In this document: positions 55,202 through 63,605 of the stretch, one piece after another | Numbering within the stretch: position 1 is the stretch's first letter | How the letters are laid out: every line of letters begins with the position of its first letter | Origin: Guptibacillus hwajinpoensis | GTDB taxonomy: Bacteria; Bacillota; Bacilli; Bacillales; Guptibacillaceae | Assembly: GCF_005144865.1 (NCBI RefSeq) | Contig: NZ_SWFM01000001.1 | Span: 682,001-746,000, forward strand | DNA: 64,000 nucleotides | Reading direction: 5' to 3' | Program-made: the position numbers and the translations under genes | Notes under the pieces: model-generated | What the model was told of the DNA's origin: nothing | Seen by the model: only the letters and a program-made list of their open reading frames with translations | Databases searched by the model: none

Positions 55202-55703
55202 CTCGTTCCCCCTTCAAGTTTTTCAATAAATCCCTTATACAAGTGCCCATATTGTGAAATGAATAAGTTGGAATCAATTCTGTATCGATATACTCTTTCG
55301 TTATGATGGCACGGATGTTTTTCATTGTAAGTAGTGTGAGATCCGCTTTACTTCTGATCATCACAACTTTCGGAAGTGGTTTTTCTTTATACCCTTCTAC
55401 TAGGATGAGATCAAGTTGAAATGAATCATATAAATCCAATAGGCGCTCAAGCTGCCAATCATCCTCTTGTTTTGCTTGAATGGAAATAACTCCGCCTCCA
55501 CTAACGCCAGTTACTACAGCACCTGCGTTTCTGTGACGTCCTGTGTCTTTCTTTTCATCATAAAGATCTGGTTGACCGTGACCATGGTGCTTGATAACAC
55601 CAATTCGAAACCCGCCTACCGCTGCTTCCTTAATAAACCTTTCTAGAAAAAGCGTCTTTCCACTATCCTGATAACCAATGACTTGAAGTATTGGTGTACT
55701 CAC
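55188..55703 (-). CDS. mobB: molybdopterin-guanine dinucleotide biosynthesis protein MobB
   Basis: 171 aa P-loop GTPase. VIGYQDSGKTLFLERFIKEA is the Walker A; DLILVEGYKEKPLPKVVMIR is the conserved downstream segment. It assists conversion of molybdopterin to its guanine dinucleotide form; MobA is not in the window. It overlaps moeA by four bases. Confidence 0.92.
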   Translation of the reverse strand: MSTPILQVIGYQDSGKTLFLERFIKEAAVGGFRIGVIKHHGHGQPDLYDEKKDTGRHRNAGAVVTGVSGGGVISIQAKQEDDWQLERLLDLYDSFQLDLILVEGYKEKPLPKVVMIRSKADLTLLTMKNIRAIITKEYIDTELIPTYSFHNMGTCIRDLLKNLKGERDGDL

Positions 55704-56959
55704 AAGTACTCAGATCCAGCATCGCGAAGATGTAAGAGATCAACAAGGTCGCCTGCTTTGAAACCACGTGTCCCTCCAGGCAGAACAGCGAAGGCATTCG
55801 CTTCTGCAAGTGAAGTCACACTTCCTGACTTATCAAGCCCAGTCGGCTTAACAAAGATTCTACCTTCCCGTTCTTCGGTTCTGCAACGCACAAATCGCGT
55901 AAACGGATTCGGCTTAGGAAAGTCCGTTAGAAGCGTTCCCATACTTTTCGCTCGATAAGGAAATTGAGAGAACAGCGCTCGTTTAAGGATCGGCCTTGCA
56001 AATAGTTCAAACCCAACGAAGCAGGCTGAAGGATTCCCAGATAATCCAAATAAGAGCTTGCCGTTCCATTCTGCAACAGTCGTTACACTGCCTGGTCTCA
56101 TCCCAACTTTGTTGAACAACACAGTTGCTCCAAGCTTCTCATAGATCGCAGGTAGATAGTCATAGTCTCCAACAGACACGCCACCAGTCGTAATGAGAAA
56201 ATCAACTTTCTCAAGCGCCTTTTTTACGGAAGAAAAACAGGTTTCAAAATCATCGTCTAATTTGCCAAAATATAAAGGGTTAGCTCCTGCATCTTTGACT
56301 TGTCCTTCAATCATTGGTGAGTTGCTGTTTCTTATTTTCCCTGGTTCGAGAGCTTCTTCTGGATCCAAGAGTTCGGTACCTGTTGCAAAAATGCCAACCT
56401 CTGGCTTTACCGCTACAGGAACCTGTGCATATCCGAACGTAGCTAACAGCGCCTTTACCCCCGGTGTGACGATTGATCCTTTTTCAATTAAATTGGTCCC
56501 TTTTTTTGTATCTTCCCCCTGTAAAGAAAGGTTATCGCCTTTCGTTATTTTCCGTTTAATCTTGATGAAGTCTTTTGCTTCTTCTTTAAATTCCTGAACG
56601 AGTTCAAGCATAATTACAGCATTGGTTCCTTCGGGTATAGGGGCTCCTGTCATGATTCGGATTGCTTGGTTTGCTTGAGGAAATTTCGTTGCTACGGTTC
56701 CTGCTCCAATTTCCTCAATCACTTCTAAGGTAACTGGTGAATCCTGTCCTGCTTTATATGTATCCTCAGCCCGAATGGCAAAGCCATCATATGGCGAACG
56801 ATCAAACGGCGGTACATCATGATCCGCTCTTACATCCACACTTAGATGACGACCATCACATTCTGATAGTGGGATTATTTCTGTTGCTCCTTCATACGAA
56901 AGTGTCATTACCTTATCAATTGCTTCTTGAACTGGTATTGGTTTCCTTCTCTCCACCAT
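55700..56959 (-). CDS. moeA: molybdopterin molybdenumtransferase MoeA
   Basis: 419 aa. Inserts molybdate into adenylylated molybdopterin. PPFDRSPYDGFAIRAEDT, RIMTGAPIPEGTNAVIMLE, TTGGVSVGDYDYLPAI and FGLSGNPSACFVGFELF are the successive MoeA motifs. First gene of the operon; the ATG at 56959 has GAGG very close, so GTG 56956 is an alternative. moaA, moaB, moaC and mobA are absent here and must lie elsewhere if the pathway is complete. Confidence 0.95.
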   Translation of the reverse strand: MVERRKPIPVQEAIDKVMTLSYEGATEIIPLSECDGRHLSVDVRADHDVPPFDRSPYDGFAIRAEDTYKAGQDSPVTLEVIEEIGAGTVATKFPQANQAIRIMTGAPIPEGTNAVIMLELVQEFKEEAKDFIKIKRKITKGDNLSLQGEDTKKGTNLIEKGSIVTPGVKALLATFGYAQVPVAVKPEVGIFATGTELLDPEEALEPGKIRNSNSPMIEGQVKDAGANPLYFGKLDDDFETCFSSVKKALEKVDFLITTGGVSVGDYDYLPAIYEKLGATVLFNKVGMRPGSVTTVAEWNGKLLFGLSGNPSACFVGFELFARPILKRALFSQFPYRAKSMGTLLTDFPKPNPFTRFVRCRTEEREGRIFVKPTGLDKSGSVTSLAEANAFAVLPGGTRGFKAGDLVDLLHLRDAGSEYL

Positions 56960-57044
56960 GACCTCAACTCCATTGTTATGAATTTCCTTTTCATTGTATC
57001 AAAGATGTTACTGACATATAAAAAGTAATGATTAAACAGTACTC

Positions 57045-57073
57045 TGAATAGATTGTTAGTGATGCATCTTATA
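57045..57073 (+). promoter_or_regulatory. candidate sporulation-sigma promoter of the LysM/GH18 gene
   Basis: GAATA at 57046-57050 and CATCTTATA at 57065-57073, 14 bases apart. This resembles sigma-E (ATA-N14-CATACAnT) or a one-mismatch sigma-K -10. It lies 18 bases before the ATG, which is close for a -10. Confidence 0.3.
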
Positions 57074-57091
57074 TAGAAAGGAGTGATGATT

Positions 57092-58765
57092 ATGCCTCAA
57101 AGCCACTATTTTGTTAAACCTGGAGATACTTTGCTTAACATAGCTGAATCGCACAATCGATCGGTCCAACAGATCAAACAACTTAATGAGCTTAATTCCA
57201 ATATCATTTATGTAGGTCAGATGCTGCGTATCCCTACTTCCACATCTACTTATACTGTTCAACAGGGAGACACACTGCTAACGATTTCTGATCGTTTTCA
57301 AACTCCTGTTGATGAAGTAAAAGAATTGAATGATTTACAATCAAATCTCATATATGTAGGACAGCACCTAGATATTCCTTCTACCCGTAATCGAATGATG
57401 CGAATCAACTATACGGTGAAACCAGGAGATAGTCTTTATCAGATTGCGAACAATTATAAAACTACTGCTAAAAGCATCATGACCTTAAACAACCTTTCAT
57501 CTGATGCACTAGCTATTGGCCAAACACTCAAAATTCCTGTTTATACAGAATTAGTTGTGAAATCCGATCGCGCAAATGTCAGGACTGGTCCAGGCAAAGG
57601 GTATAATGTCATTACTCAAGTGAAGGCAGGCGCAAAGTTTTTCGTAGAAGGTATTCGAGGGAACTGGTTTAAGGTTAAATTATATGACGGTACAAATGGA
57701 TGGATTTCAGACAGCGTTGTTACATTTAATGCATATGGTGACGATAAACCTGTCTCTAGAATCATAGGCTATTACACACTTGAAGAAGGTCCATCCCTTC
57801 CTTCTTCTTATAAATCCTTTGTATCTAACCGTTCAGAATTATCTCAGCTCGCTTTATTCTTGTTTCGCATTAGTCAGTCGAACCCAACTACGATTGAGAA
57901 GTTCGGGAAGTTCAGTGATCGTGAAATAGAAAAGCTCGTTCAACTTGCGCATGATCAAAACATTAAAGTCATGCCAGTCGTTCACAACCTTCTCTATAAG
58001 AAAGGCGACACCGAACCAAGCAAGAAAGTTGTTCAAACACTCGTTTCAAGTGAAGAGAACCGACGAGCCTTTGCTCTAAATTTGGTAAAACTAATTGAGA
58101 AGTACAATTTTGATGGTGTGGATATCGATATAGAAGATGTGTATATCGAGGACTCTGCAAAGCTATCCCTGCTTTACAAAACCATTGGTGAAGAATTGCA
58201 TAAGAAAGGGTACTTTTTCTCAGCAAGCGTCCCGTCTAGAGCTTCTGATGAGCCTGTAAATCCTTTCTCAGATCCATTTGATTATGCTGAAATCGGAAAG
58301 TCAGTCGATCAATTTATCGTGATGCTGTATAACGAGTTTGGATGGCCAGGAAGCCCGGCTGGTCCAGCGGTAACAGCAGGTTGGATGGAGAAAGTAATGA
58401 CTTATGCCAAAACTAGGATACCACCAGAAAAGTTAGTATCTGCAATCTCCGTTTTTGGATTTGATTTCAATCTTGATAAAGATAAAAGCACTTACGTGAC
58501 GTATGATATGGCTATGAAACTAAAGAAGAAATATAATGCAGAAGTTCAGTTTAACGAAGAACGGAAAACCCCTTTCTTCGATTATGAAGATGAAGAAGGA
58601 AATAAACATCAAGTATGGTTTGAAAATAAAGAAAGCATTGAAGCAAAAACCCGTCTAGCAGATGAACTTGGCGTGCAGGGGGTCGCGTTATGGCGACTTG
58701 GCATGGAAGATCCAGCCATTTGGGGCATGTTGAATGAGAAAATAGTGATAGATAGAACGCAATAG
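57092..58765 (+). CDS. LysM x3, SH3 and GH18 protein: spore-type peptidoglycan hydrolase (SleL/YaaH-like)
   Basis: 557 aa. Three LysM modules at about residues 4-48, 52-98 and 106-148 (YTVQQGDTLLTISDRF type), an SH3b-like domain at about 155-212 (ANVRTGPGKGYNVITQVKAG), and a GH18 barrel from about 222 with FDGVDIDIEDVYIED holding the DxxDxDxE catalytic acid. The start at ATG 57092 has AAAGGAG eight bases upstream and gives no signal peptide, as in cortex-lytic SleL/YaaH proteins that reach the spore by coat assembly. SleL is an N-acetylglucosaminidase acting on cortex fragments. The triple LysM and SH3 make it longer than YaaH. Confidence 0.87.
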   Translation: MPQSHYFVKPGDTLLNIAESHNRSVQQIKQLNELNSNIIYVGQMLRIPTSTSTYTVQQGDTLLTISDRFQTPVDEVKELNDLQSNLIYVGQHLDIPSTRNRMMRINYTVKPGDSLYQIANNYKTTAKSIMTLNNLSSDALAIGQTLKIPVYTELVVKSDRANVRTGPGKGYNVITQVKAGAKFFVEGIRGNWFKVKLYDGTNGWISDSVVTFNAYGDDKPVSRIIGYYTLEEGPSLPSSYKSFVSNRSELSQLALFLFRISQSNPTTIEKFGKFSDREIEKLVQLAHDQNIKVMPVVHNLLYKKGDTEPSKKVVQTLVSSEENRRAFALNLVKLIEKYNFDGVDIDIEDVYIEDSAKLSLLYKTIGEELHKKGYFFSASVPSRASDEPVNPFSDPFDYAEIGKSVDQFIVMLYNEFGWPGSPAGPAVTAGWMEKVMTYAKTRIPPEKLVSAISVFGFDFNLDKDKSTYVTYDMAMKLKKKYNAEVQFNEERKTPFFDYEDEEGNKHQVWFENKESIEAKTRLADELGVQGVALWRLGMEDPAIWGMLNEKIVIDRTQ

Positions 58766-58822
58766 CTGGGAACTCTTCTTTGCTCTTATATACCGACTAC
58801 TATTGATCCCATATAATAATAA

Positions 58823-58851
58823 AAAAGGAAGAGGTTCTCCCTCTTCCTTTT
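58823..58851. terminator. bidirectional terminator between the GH18 gene and yitW
   Basis: An 11-bp perfect stem (58823-58833 with 58841-58851) and a seven-base loop with A/T flanks. Confidence 0.86.
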
Positions 58852-58860
58852 CATTCATTA

Positions 58861-59181
58861 TCACGTAATACCAAGTGCAATCTTTGCATAACGAGACATG
58901 TTATCTTTTGACCATGGTGGATTCCAGACGATGTTAACATCAGCGTCCTTAACTTCTTCTACATCTGACAGACAACGTTTCACGTCGTTGACGATAGTGC
59001 CTGCAAGAGGACAACCCATTGCGGTTAACGTCATAACAACTTGTGCAACACCTTCATCGTTGAGGTCAGCTTCGTATACTAGTCCGAGATTAACAATATC
59101 AATGCCTAGCTCAGGGTCAATGACATTCTCAAGAGCTTCGAACAATTTATCTCTCATTTCTTGATCTGTTTGATCTGACAT
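58861..59181 (-). CDS. yitW: MIP18/SufT-family iron-sulfur assembly protein (YitW)
   Basis: 106 aa from ATG 59181, with GGAG upstream; the frame extends to 59220. ALENVIDPELGIDIVNLGLV, TLTAMGCPLAGTIVNDV and NIVWNPPWSKDNMS are the DUF59/MIP18 signatures, with the conserved Cys. SufT-type proteins assist Fe-S cluster maturation. Beside yitV, as in B. subtilis, 82 bases after that gene's stop, so co-transcription is uncertain... yitV lies upstream on the opposite reading side only by position; both are on the minus strand. Confidence 0.88.
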   Translation of the reverse strand: MSDQTDQEMRDKLFEALENVIDPELGIDIVNLGLVYEADLNDEGVAQVVMTLTAMGCPLAGTIVNDVKRCLSDVEEVKDADVNIVWNPPWSKDNMSRYAKIALGIT

Positions 59182-59263
59182 TTCATTCTCTCCTTTCTTG
59201 CATGTACATCCATCTACCATTATAACAAACTGAGTTTTAACTTAAACCGAAAAGGCTTCAATT

Positions 59264-60031
59264 TTATAAATGAGTTTTGAACCACTCGACAAGAGCAAGA
59301 ACTGCTTCCCTTGAAACTTTATGACCTGATGTCTCATCTTTAATGAATTTGAGGTTCTCTTCGCGCCCTTCATAAGAAGGTTTAATTTGGTTATAGAAGT
59401 CATATGTAAGCGTATAGGGAACGACTTTATCTACTGTACTATGCCACATCAAAAGCGGTCGTCCATCGAGTTTTTCTTCTTGAAGTGATAGATCATAGGA
59501 CTGTAATCCTTCGATTTGCTTTTTCATTTCTTCTTCTGAAATCGGGAGGCTAAAACCTTCTTCTTTTAAGTAACGAATTTGGGCATTTGCAAGCTTAAAA
59601 TAGGATGGAGAGCCCATTAAAGAGACTGCAGTTTTAATCCACGGATATTGCGTAAGTGCTCCAAACGTTAGAATACCGCCCATAGAAGTACCCGACATAC
59701 CGATTCGATCTTGCTGGACTAAATTTTGATCTACGAAGTGCTGTCTTATTTGATCAAGCTCCATTAAACTTTGAATTACGATTTCCCAAAAAACGTACTG
59801 ACGTTTCTGGCCTGAAAGATCATTCTCTCTTTCGCCGTGATGAACTGCATCTGGTAGTAGCACACGATAACCTTCCTCAGCAAGAAGATAGGCGATATGT
59901 AGGTTATGTTCTTTAGCACTTGTAAAACCATGCTGAAACATAACGAGAGGAAGTTTCTGATCTGCAAGATTGGCATCAACAACATGTAGAACAGGGATAT
60001 GTTGGATTGTTTGATTCTCAATAGTAATCAT
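59264..60031 (-). CDS. yitV: YitV-like alpha/beta-hydrolase esterase
   Basis: 255 aa, same length as B. subtilis YitV. VMFQHGFTSAKEHNL gives the oxyanion HG, RIGMSGTSMGGILTFGAL the GxSxG nucleophile (Ser about 119), WHSTVDKVVPY the acid and SGHKVSREAV the His. A cytoplasmic carboxylesterase or thioesterase-like enzyme of unknown substrate. Upstream of yitW on the same strand. Confidence 0.88.
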   Translation of the reverse strand: MITIENQTIQHIPVLHVVDANLADQKLPLVMFQHGFTSAKEHNLHIAYLLAEEGYRVLLPDAVHHGERENDLSGQKRQYVFWEIVIQSLMELDQIRQHFVDQNLVQQDRIGMSGTSMGGILTFGALTQYPWIKTAVSLMGSPSYFKLANAQIRYLKEEGFSLPISEEEMKKQIEGLQSYDLSLQEEKLDGRPLLMWHSTVDKVVPYTLTYDFYNQIKPSYEGREENLKFIKDETSGHKVSREAVLALVEWFKTHL

Positions 60032-60125
60032 TAAAATGCTCCTTTCTCTAGTGACAAGTATACCTATCTATCCTACCACTGTAGTGAATCACTTGAAACT
60101 GTTGAGGTATCGAATTGAAACAAAA

Positions 60126-60150
60126 AACATGCAAGCTATGCTTGCATGTT
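60126..60150 (-). terminator. terminator of the 106-aa membrane-anchored protein gene
   Basis: An 11-bp perfect stem (60126-60136 with 60140-60150) and a TAT loop; the minus strand continues into T6. Confidence 0.85.
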
Positions 60151-60157
60151 AACTCCA

Positions 60158-60478
60158 TTAATTCTTAACTTGCTCTTCATGACTTTTCTCAACGGACTTC
60201 ATGTTTTCTAGCTTATTATAATACTGCGTTGGGAATTGTGAACCTTCATATACCATTTTGCTATCGCCGCTATCTTGAGATTGATCTGGAGTAGTTGGAT
60301 TCCCAGCTTTCTCGATTGGTAATCCGTCACCGAACTTTCTCGTTACTTGTTGACGTAAATCGTTTGCTTTTGTTTTAAGCTTCTCTCTCTTCTCCTCATC
60401 CTTAAGCAAGTAGGATGAAATGCCGATTGTACCAGCAGCTGCAATACTTGATAAAAGCAATGTTTGTTTTTTCGTCAT
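60158..60478 (-). CDS. 106-aa protein with N-terminal membrane anchor
   Basis: MTKKQTLLLSSIAAAGTIGI starts a single membrane helix (about 6-24); the rest is charged (KDEEKREKLKTKANDLRQQV) and ends Gln/Lys-rich. The layout resembles YtxH-type small membrane proteins, though the family is not certain. GGAGG lies twelve bases before the ATG. Function unknown. Confidence 0.6.
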   Translation of the reverse strand: MTKKQTLLLSSIAAAGTIGISSYLLKDEEKREKLKTKANDLRQQVTRKFGDGLPIEKAGNPTTPDQSQDSGDSKMVYEGSQFPTQYYNKLENMKSVEKSHEEQVKN

Positions 60479-60640
60479 AATCGACTGCCACCTCCAATGG
60501 AATGATATTTAAAATGTACCCTTGTTATTAATTCCTCAAACGGATATTGTATCCTTTTAACATTCTTGTCATTTTCTTAATAGATACAAAATAGACACAA
60601 TTTCTTGTCACATGTACAATAAGGATATAGGCTTGATAAA

Positions 60641-60797
60641 AGGTTGTTTTCGTAGACATTGTTGCTATAATGCGGTTGATTTCCGCTCTAGGACGCTCGC
60701 TTCCCATGGGAGTCGAGCACCTTCCGCTCCAATCAACTTTGAAGTGTATTTTTTTAGAAATACCTCATTCAAAACAACAATCTTTTAGAAAAGAGCC
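60641..60797. repeat. MITE-like dispersed repeat, copy D (internally deleted, ~157 bp)
   Basis: Left end TTGTTTTCGTAGACATTGTT then GCTATAATG, right end (reverse complement) GGCTCTTTTCTAAAAGATTG. The interior keeps GATTTCCGCTCTAGGACGCT and GAGTCGAGCACCTTCCGCTC but lacks the middle of copies A and C2. It lies immediately upstream of yitU. Confidence 0.75.
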
Positions 60798-60837
60798 TTA
60801 TAAAAAGCCACTAATGACACTTTTCAAAGGAGCTTCT

Positions 60838-61677
60838 ATGACAACTAAACCGCATCTAATCGCACTTGATCTTGATGGAACGTTGTTAAACGGTGAAAAG
60901 AATATTACAGAGCGAACAAAAGCTGTAATCTTTGAAGCAAAAAAACAGGGGCATCATGTTGCTATTGCAACTGGTCGTCCTTACCGTGCGAGCGTTCGCT
61001 ATTATAACGAACTAGCGCTTACTACACCGATTGTGAATTTCAATGGTGCATTCGTGCATCATCCTCTTGATCAATCCTTTGGTACGTATCATTCTCCAAT
61101 GGAATTAGAAACAGCAAAAGCCATTATTGCTTCCTGTAATGAAATTAATGTGAAAAATATGATAGCTGAAGTACTTGACGATGTGTACTTGCATCAGCAT
61201 GACGAATTCATAATGCAGAATATGATAATGGAAGACTCCTCTATTTATACGGGAGAAATCCATACGAATTTAAAAGATCATCCAACATCCCTTTTGATCC
61301 ACCCTGGAGAAGAACAACTGGCTACACTACGATCCATGTTAAAAGAACAGCATGCGGAAATGATTGAGCACCGCGTTTGGGCTGCACCATTAAACATTAT
61401 CGAGATTGTAAGGGCTGGCTTAAACAAAGCGGTCGGTCTAAAACGATTAGCGGAGCACTTCAATGTGCCTCAAGAGCGAATTATCGCGTTCGGCGATGAA
61501 GATAATGACCTTGAAATGATTGAGTATGCCGGCACAGGCGTTGCAATGGGCAATGGAATCGATCAATTAAAGAATATCGCTAATGAAACAACGGTTACAA
61601 ATGAAGAAGATGGGGTTGCCACATTCCTTGAACACAGGCTGAACCTTGCAATATCGGATGAAAGACGGCTCTCATAA
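60838..61677 (+). CDS. yitU: HAD-family phosphatase YitU (5-amino-6-(5-phospho-D-ribitylamino)uracil phosphatase)
   Basis: 279 aa, Cof-type HAD. LIALDLDGTLLNGEK is motif I with the nucleophile Asp, ATGRPYRASV contains the family Thr/Ser region, and FGDEDNDLEMIEYAG is motif IV. PIVNFNGAFVHHP and AAPLNIIEIVRAGLNKAVGL match B. subtilis YitU, one of the phosphatases of riboflavin synthesis. Start ATG 60838 has GGAG five bases upstream; the frame to 60670 lies in the repeat and is rejected. Followed by a terminator. Confidence 0.87.
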   Translation: MTTKPHLIALDLDGTLLNGEKNITERTKAVIFEAKKQGHHVAIATGRPYRASVRYYNELALTTPIVNFNGAFVHHPLDQSFGTYHSPMELETAKAIIASCNEINVKNMIAEVLDDVYLHQHDEFIMQNMIMEDSSIYTGEIHTNLKDHPTSLLIHPGEEQLATLRSMLKEQHAEMIEHRVWAAPLNIIEIVRAGLNKAVGLKRLAEHFNVPQERIIAFGDEDNDLEMIEYAGTGVAMGNGIDQLKNIANETTVTNEEDGVATFLEHRLNLAISDERRLS

Positions 61678-61689
61678 GCTGTCTTTTTT
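61661..61689 (+). terminator. terminator of yitU
   Basis: A 10-bp stem with one wobble pair (61661-61670 with 61677-61686), followed by a T-run; it overlaps the stop codon. Confidence 0.8.
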
Positions 61690-61768
61690 CTATGTAACAA
61701 ACTTTCTTACCTTCAGAATAATATCAGTACCATGAACTCATCCTATTCTTGAAAGGGAGGGAACTATC

Positions 61769-61912
61769 ATGGCAAAGAATAATAAAACAAAGCGAATGGT
61801 TAAAGAAGGCGCAGATCGAGCTGTCCGAAATATGGATCAGCACGATCTTACAAGCATGAGTAGTCAGCAGCGTAAACAACAACAACAAGAAAACTTGTCT
61901 GGTGGTGAATAG
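61769..61912 (+). CDS. 47-aa hydrophilic small protein
   Basis: MAKNNKTKRMVKEGADRAVR and a Gln-rich end (RKQQQQENLSGGE). GGGAGG lies about eight bases before the ATG. It is highly charged and resembles small acid-soluble or coat-type proteins in composition, without a recognised family. The next gene starts two bases after its stop, so they form one operon. Confidence 0.6.
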   Translation: MAKNNKTKRMVKEGADRAVRNMDQHDLTSMSSQQRKQQQQENLSGGE

Positions 61913-61914
61913 GA

Positions 61915-62133
61915 ATGGCTAACCGACATTTTCAACTTGCTAGAGAAGCTGTGGAAAAAGCAGAGCAAATGGCTGCTAGTGGACAACAGGGGCTACAAAA
62001 TCAAATTGAAATAGCTACGAACAATCTCTCGGCAGCATTTCATCAATCGACAAGTGCTGAGAAAGAGCAACTCACTTCTTACCAACAAACCGTTGAAGAA
62101 CTGAGCCATGAATCGTCAAACAAACCCTTTTAA
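61915..62133 (+). CDS. DUF3813-like small protein
   Basis: 72 aa, predicted all-helical: HFQLAREAVEKAEQMAASGQ and LSAAFHQSTSAEKEQLTSYQ. This pattern matches the short DUF3813 family of Bacillaceae near yitU. No membrane segment. Translationally coupled to the preceding small gene, whose 3' end supplies a GGTGGTG ribosome site. Function unknown. Confidence 0.65.
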   Translation: MANRHFQLAREAVEKAEQMAASGQQGLQNQIEIATNNLSAAFHQSTSAEKEQLTSYQQTVEELSHESSNKPF

Positions 62134-62144
62134 ATTTTCATAAT

Positions 62145-62175
62145 AAAGGAACCCGGGTATTACCCGGGTTCCTTT
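62145..62175. terminator. bidirectional terminator
   Basis: A 15-bp perfect inverted repeat (62145-62159 with 62161-62175) with AAAGG/CCTTT outer ends, between convergent genes. Confidence 0.85.
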
Positions 62176-62176
62176 A

Positions 62177-62758
62177 TTAGAACAACTTAATATTTGGTTT
62201 AAATCTCCTTTTTCGTCCCAGAGACTGAAGAACTTCTTTAGTGATGAGTTTATAACCCTTCCCGCTAAGTTGAACACCATCCTTCTCATAAAGCGAATTG
62301 TTTCTTCGGTGTTCATGAATGAGTTGCCATAAATCAATATGACGGGTTCCAAACTTCTCCGCAACATGCTTAATTCTTTCCGCATAGCCTTCGATCTTTC
62401 GATTGGTTAATTTGGTATTATCCTCATTCATTACTGGTGATGGAGAAATAAGAATGACTCGTTCTGGAGGAAGATTATTCACCATATAACCAATATTCCT
62501 TTCAAATTCACTGAGATCAGAACCATAATCAAGACATGCCTCCTGCGTTCCAAAGAAGATGGTTACATAATCAGGTTGATAGCTAAGAACATCTGATTGA
62601 AACCTAGAAACCCCGTCTCTTGAAGTTGGTGATGATCCAGCATTAATGACAATCCATTCATCAAGTGCACCACGAATCCGTGATGTTAATCGTTCATTTC
62701 CGTTATCATCTACTTCGCGTGCAGTTAAACAATCCCCAAAACAAACTAAAACCGGCAT
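62177..62758 (-). CDS. SGNH/GDSL hydrolase-like protein with altered catalytic residues
   Basis: 193 aa flavodoxin-like SGNH plan. Block I reads LVCFGDCLTARE, with Cys in place of the nucleophilic Ser. Block II is INAGSSPTSRDG with the Gly, block III VTIFFGTQEACLDY where GxND is expected, and block V KDGVQLSGKGYKLI where the usual D-x-x-H has Gln instead of His. All four blocks align in order, so the fold is likely, but normal esterase catalysis is doubtful. GGAGG is seven bases before the ATG. Confidence 0.72.
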   Translation of the reverse strand: MPVLVCFGDCLTAREVDDNGNERLTSRIRGALDEWIVINAGSSPTSRDGVSRFQSDVLSYQPDYVTIFFGTQEACLDYGSDLSEFERNIGYMVNNLPPERVILISPSPVMNEDNTKLTNRKIEGYAERIKHVAEKFGTRHIDLWQLIHEHRRNNSLYEKDGVQLSGKGYKLITKEVLQSLGRKRRFKPNIKLF

Positions 62759-62799
62759 CCATTGTCCTCCCCTTCATTCCGTTACTGCTGAAAGCTATT

Positions 62800-63459
62800 T
62801 TAAATATGTGTTAGTAATGCAGTTATGTAAGGCCCATGTTCAACTTTATCCTTAACTACATAATCCACTTGATAGTGAAAGATTGGTCCGTTAAATACGA
62901 AGGTATGAAATTCTCCATTCTCCCCACATGGATCAACGTCATGAGGAAGATTCGTAAGGAATTCCTGGTCGAATTCTTTCCCGATCCATCTGGGATGAAT
63001 TTTTGTTTGATCCACAGTTGTGATGACGGCTTTAAAACCTGTTGAAATAAATCGCTCTGCTGTATGTGAGGTTGATTTCCTCCATAAAGGAAATACACCC
63101 TCTAGTCCACTCGCATTTAGCTGTTTTTCTCTATATTGCCTAATATCTTCTAAGTACAAGTCAGCAAAAGCTATAGCCTCAACTTTGTTTTCTATAAAAG
63201 AATCATATACATCTTTGATAAGTGCTTCGTATTGCTTATTCGTACAGTTATCTGGTAAATTTGTTATCGAAAGTGGGAGTCCTATCGAAGCTGCCTGTTT
63301 TTTAAGCAAAGCCTTACTTACACCGTGAAATGAAATGTATTCACGATCACCATTAACAGTTGTCCATAGTCCTTTCACCTGATCACTTGAGGATTTTAGA
63401 CAATCGTATAAGGCAAGTGCACTATCTTTTCCTGTACTCCATGAAAAGAGAAGATTCAT
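62800..63459 (-). CDS. Dph6-like ATP-pyrophosphatase (adenine nucleotide alpha hydrolase family)
   Basis: 219 aa. FSWSTGKDSALALYDCL is the SGGKDS-type PP-loop. FADLYLEDIRQYREKQL and GENGEFHTFVFNGPIF match the diphthine-ammonia-ligase (Dph6/MJ0570-like) domain. Bacteria have no diphthamide, so its amidation or adenylation substrate is unknown. GGAG lies before the ATG. Same strand as the SGNH-like gene, 41 bases upstream of it, so the two may be co-transcribed. Confidence 0.83.
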   Translation of the reverse strand: MNLLFSWSTGKDSALALYDCLKSSSDQVKGLWTTVNGDREYISFHGVSKALLKKQAASIGLPLSITNLPDNCTNKQYEALIKDVYDSFIENKVEAIAFADLYLEDIRQYREKQLNASGLEGVFPLWRKSTSHTAERFISTGFKAVITTVDQTKIHPRWIGKEFDQEFLTNLPHDVDPCGENGEFHTFVFNGPIFHYQVDYVVKDKVEHGPYITALLTHI

Positions 63460-63605
63460 TCTATCAGCTCCTTCCTACTCTTATAGACGATTGGAAATAG
63501 CTGAATGTTTCAAATATCTAGAAATTATTTAATTTTATTATTCGAGAGTACTAACAGGTATTGTTAGCGATTAAGTCGAAACAGTATGACGGAGGTGGAA
63601 CGGTA

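Noticed and set aside
60670..60837. Upstream extension of yitU
   Set aside because: It reads through repeat copy D; ATG 60838 has the ribosome site and matches the homologue's start.
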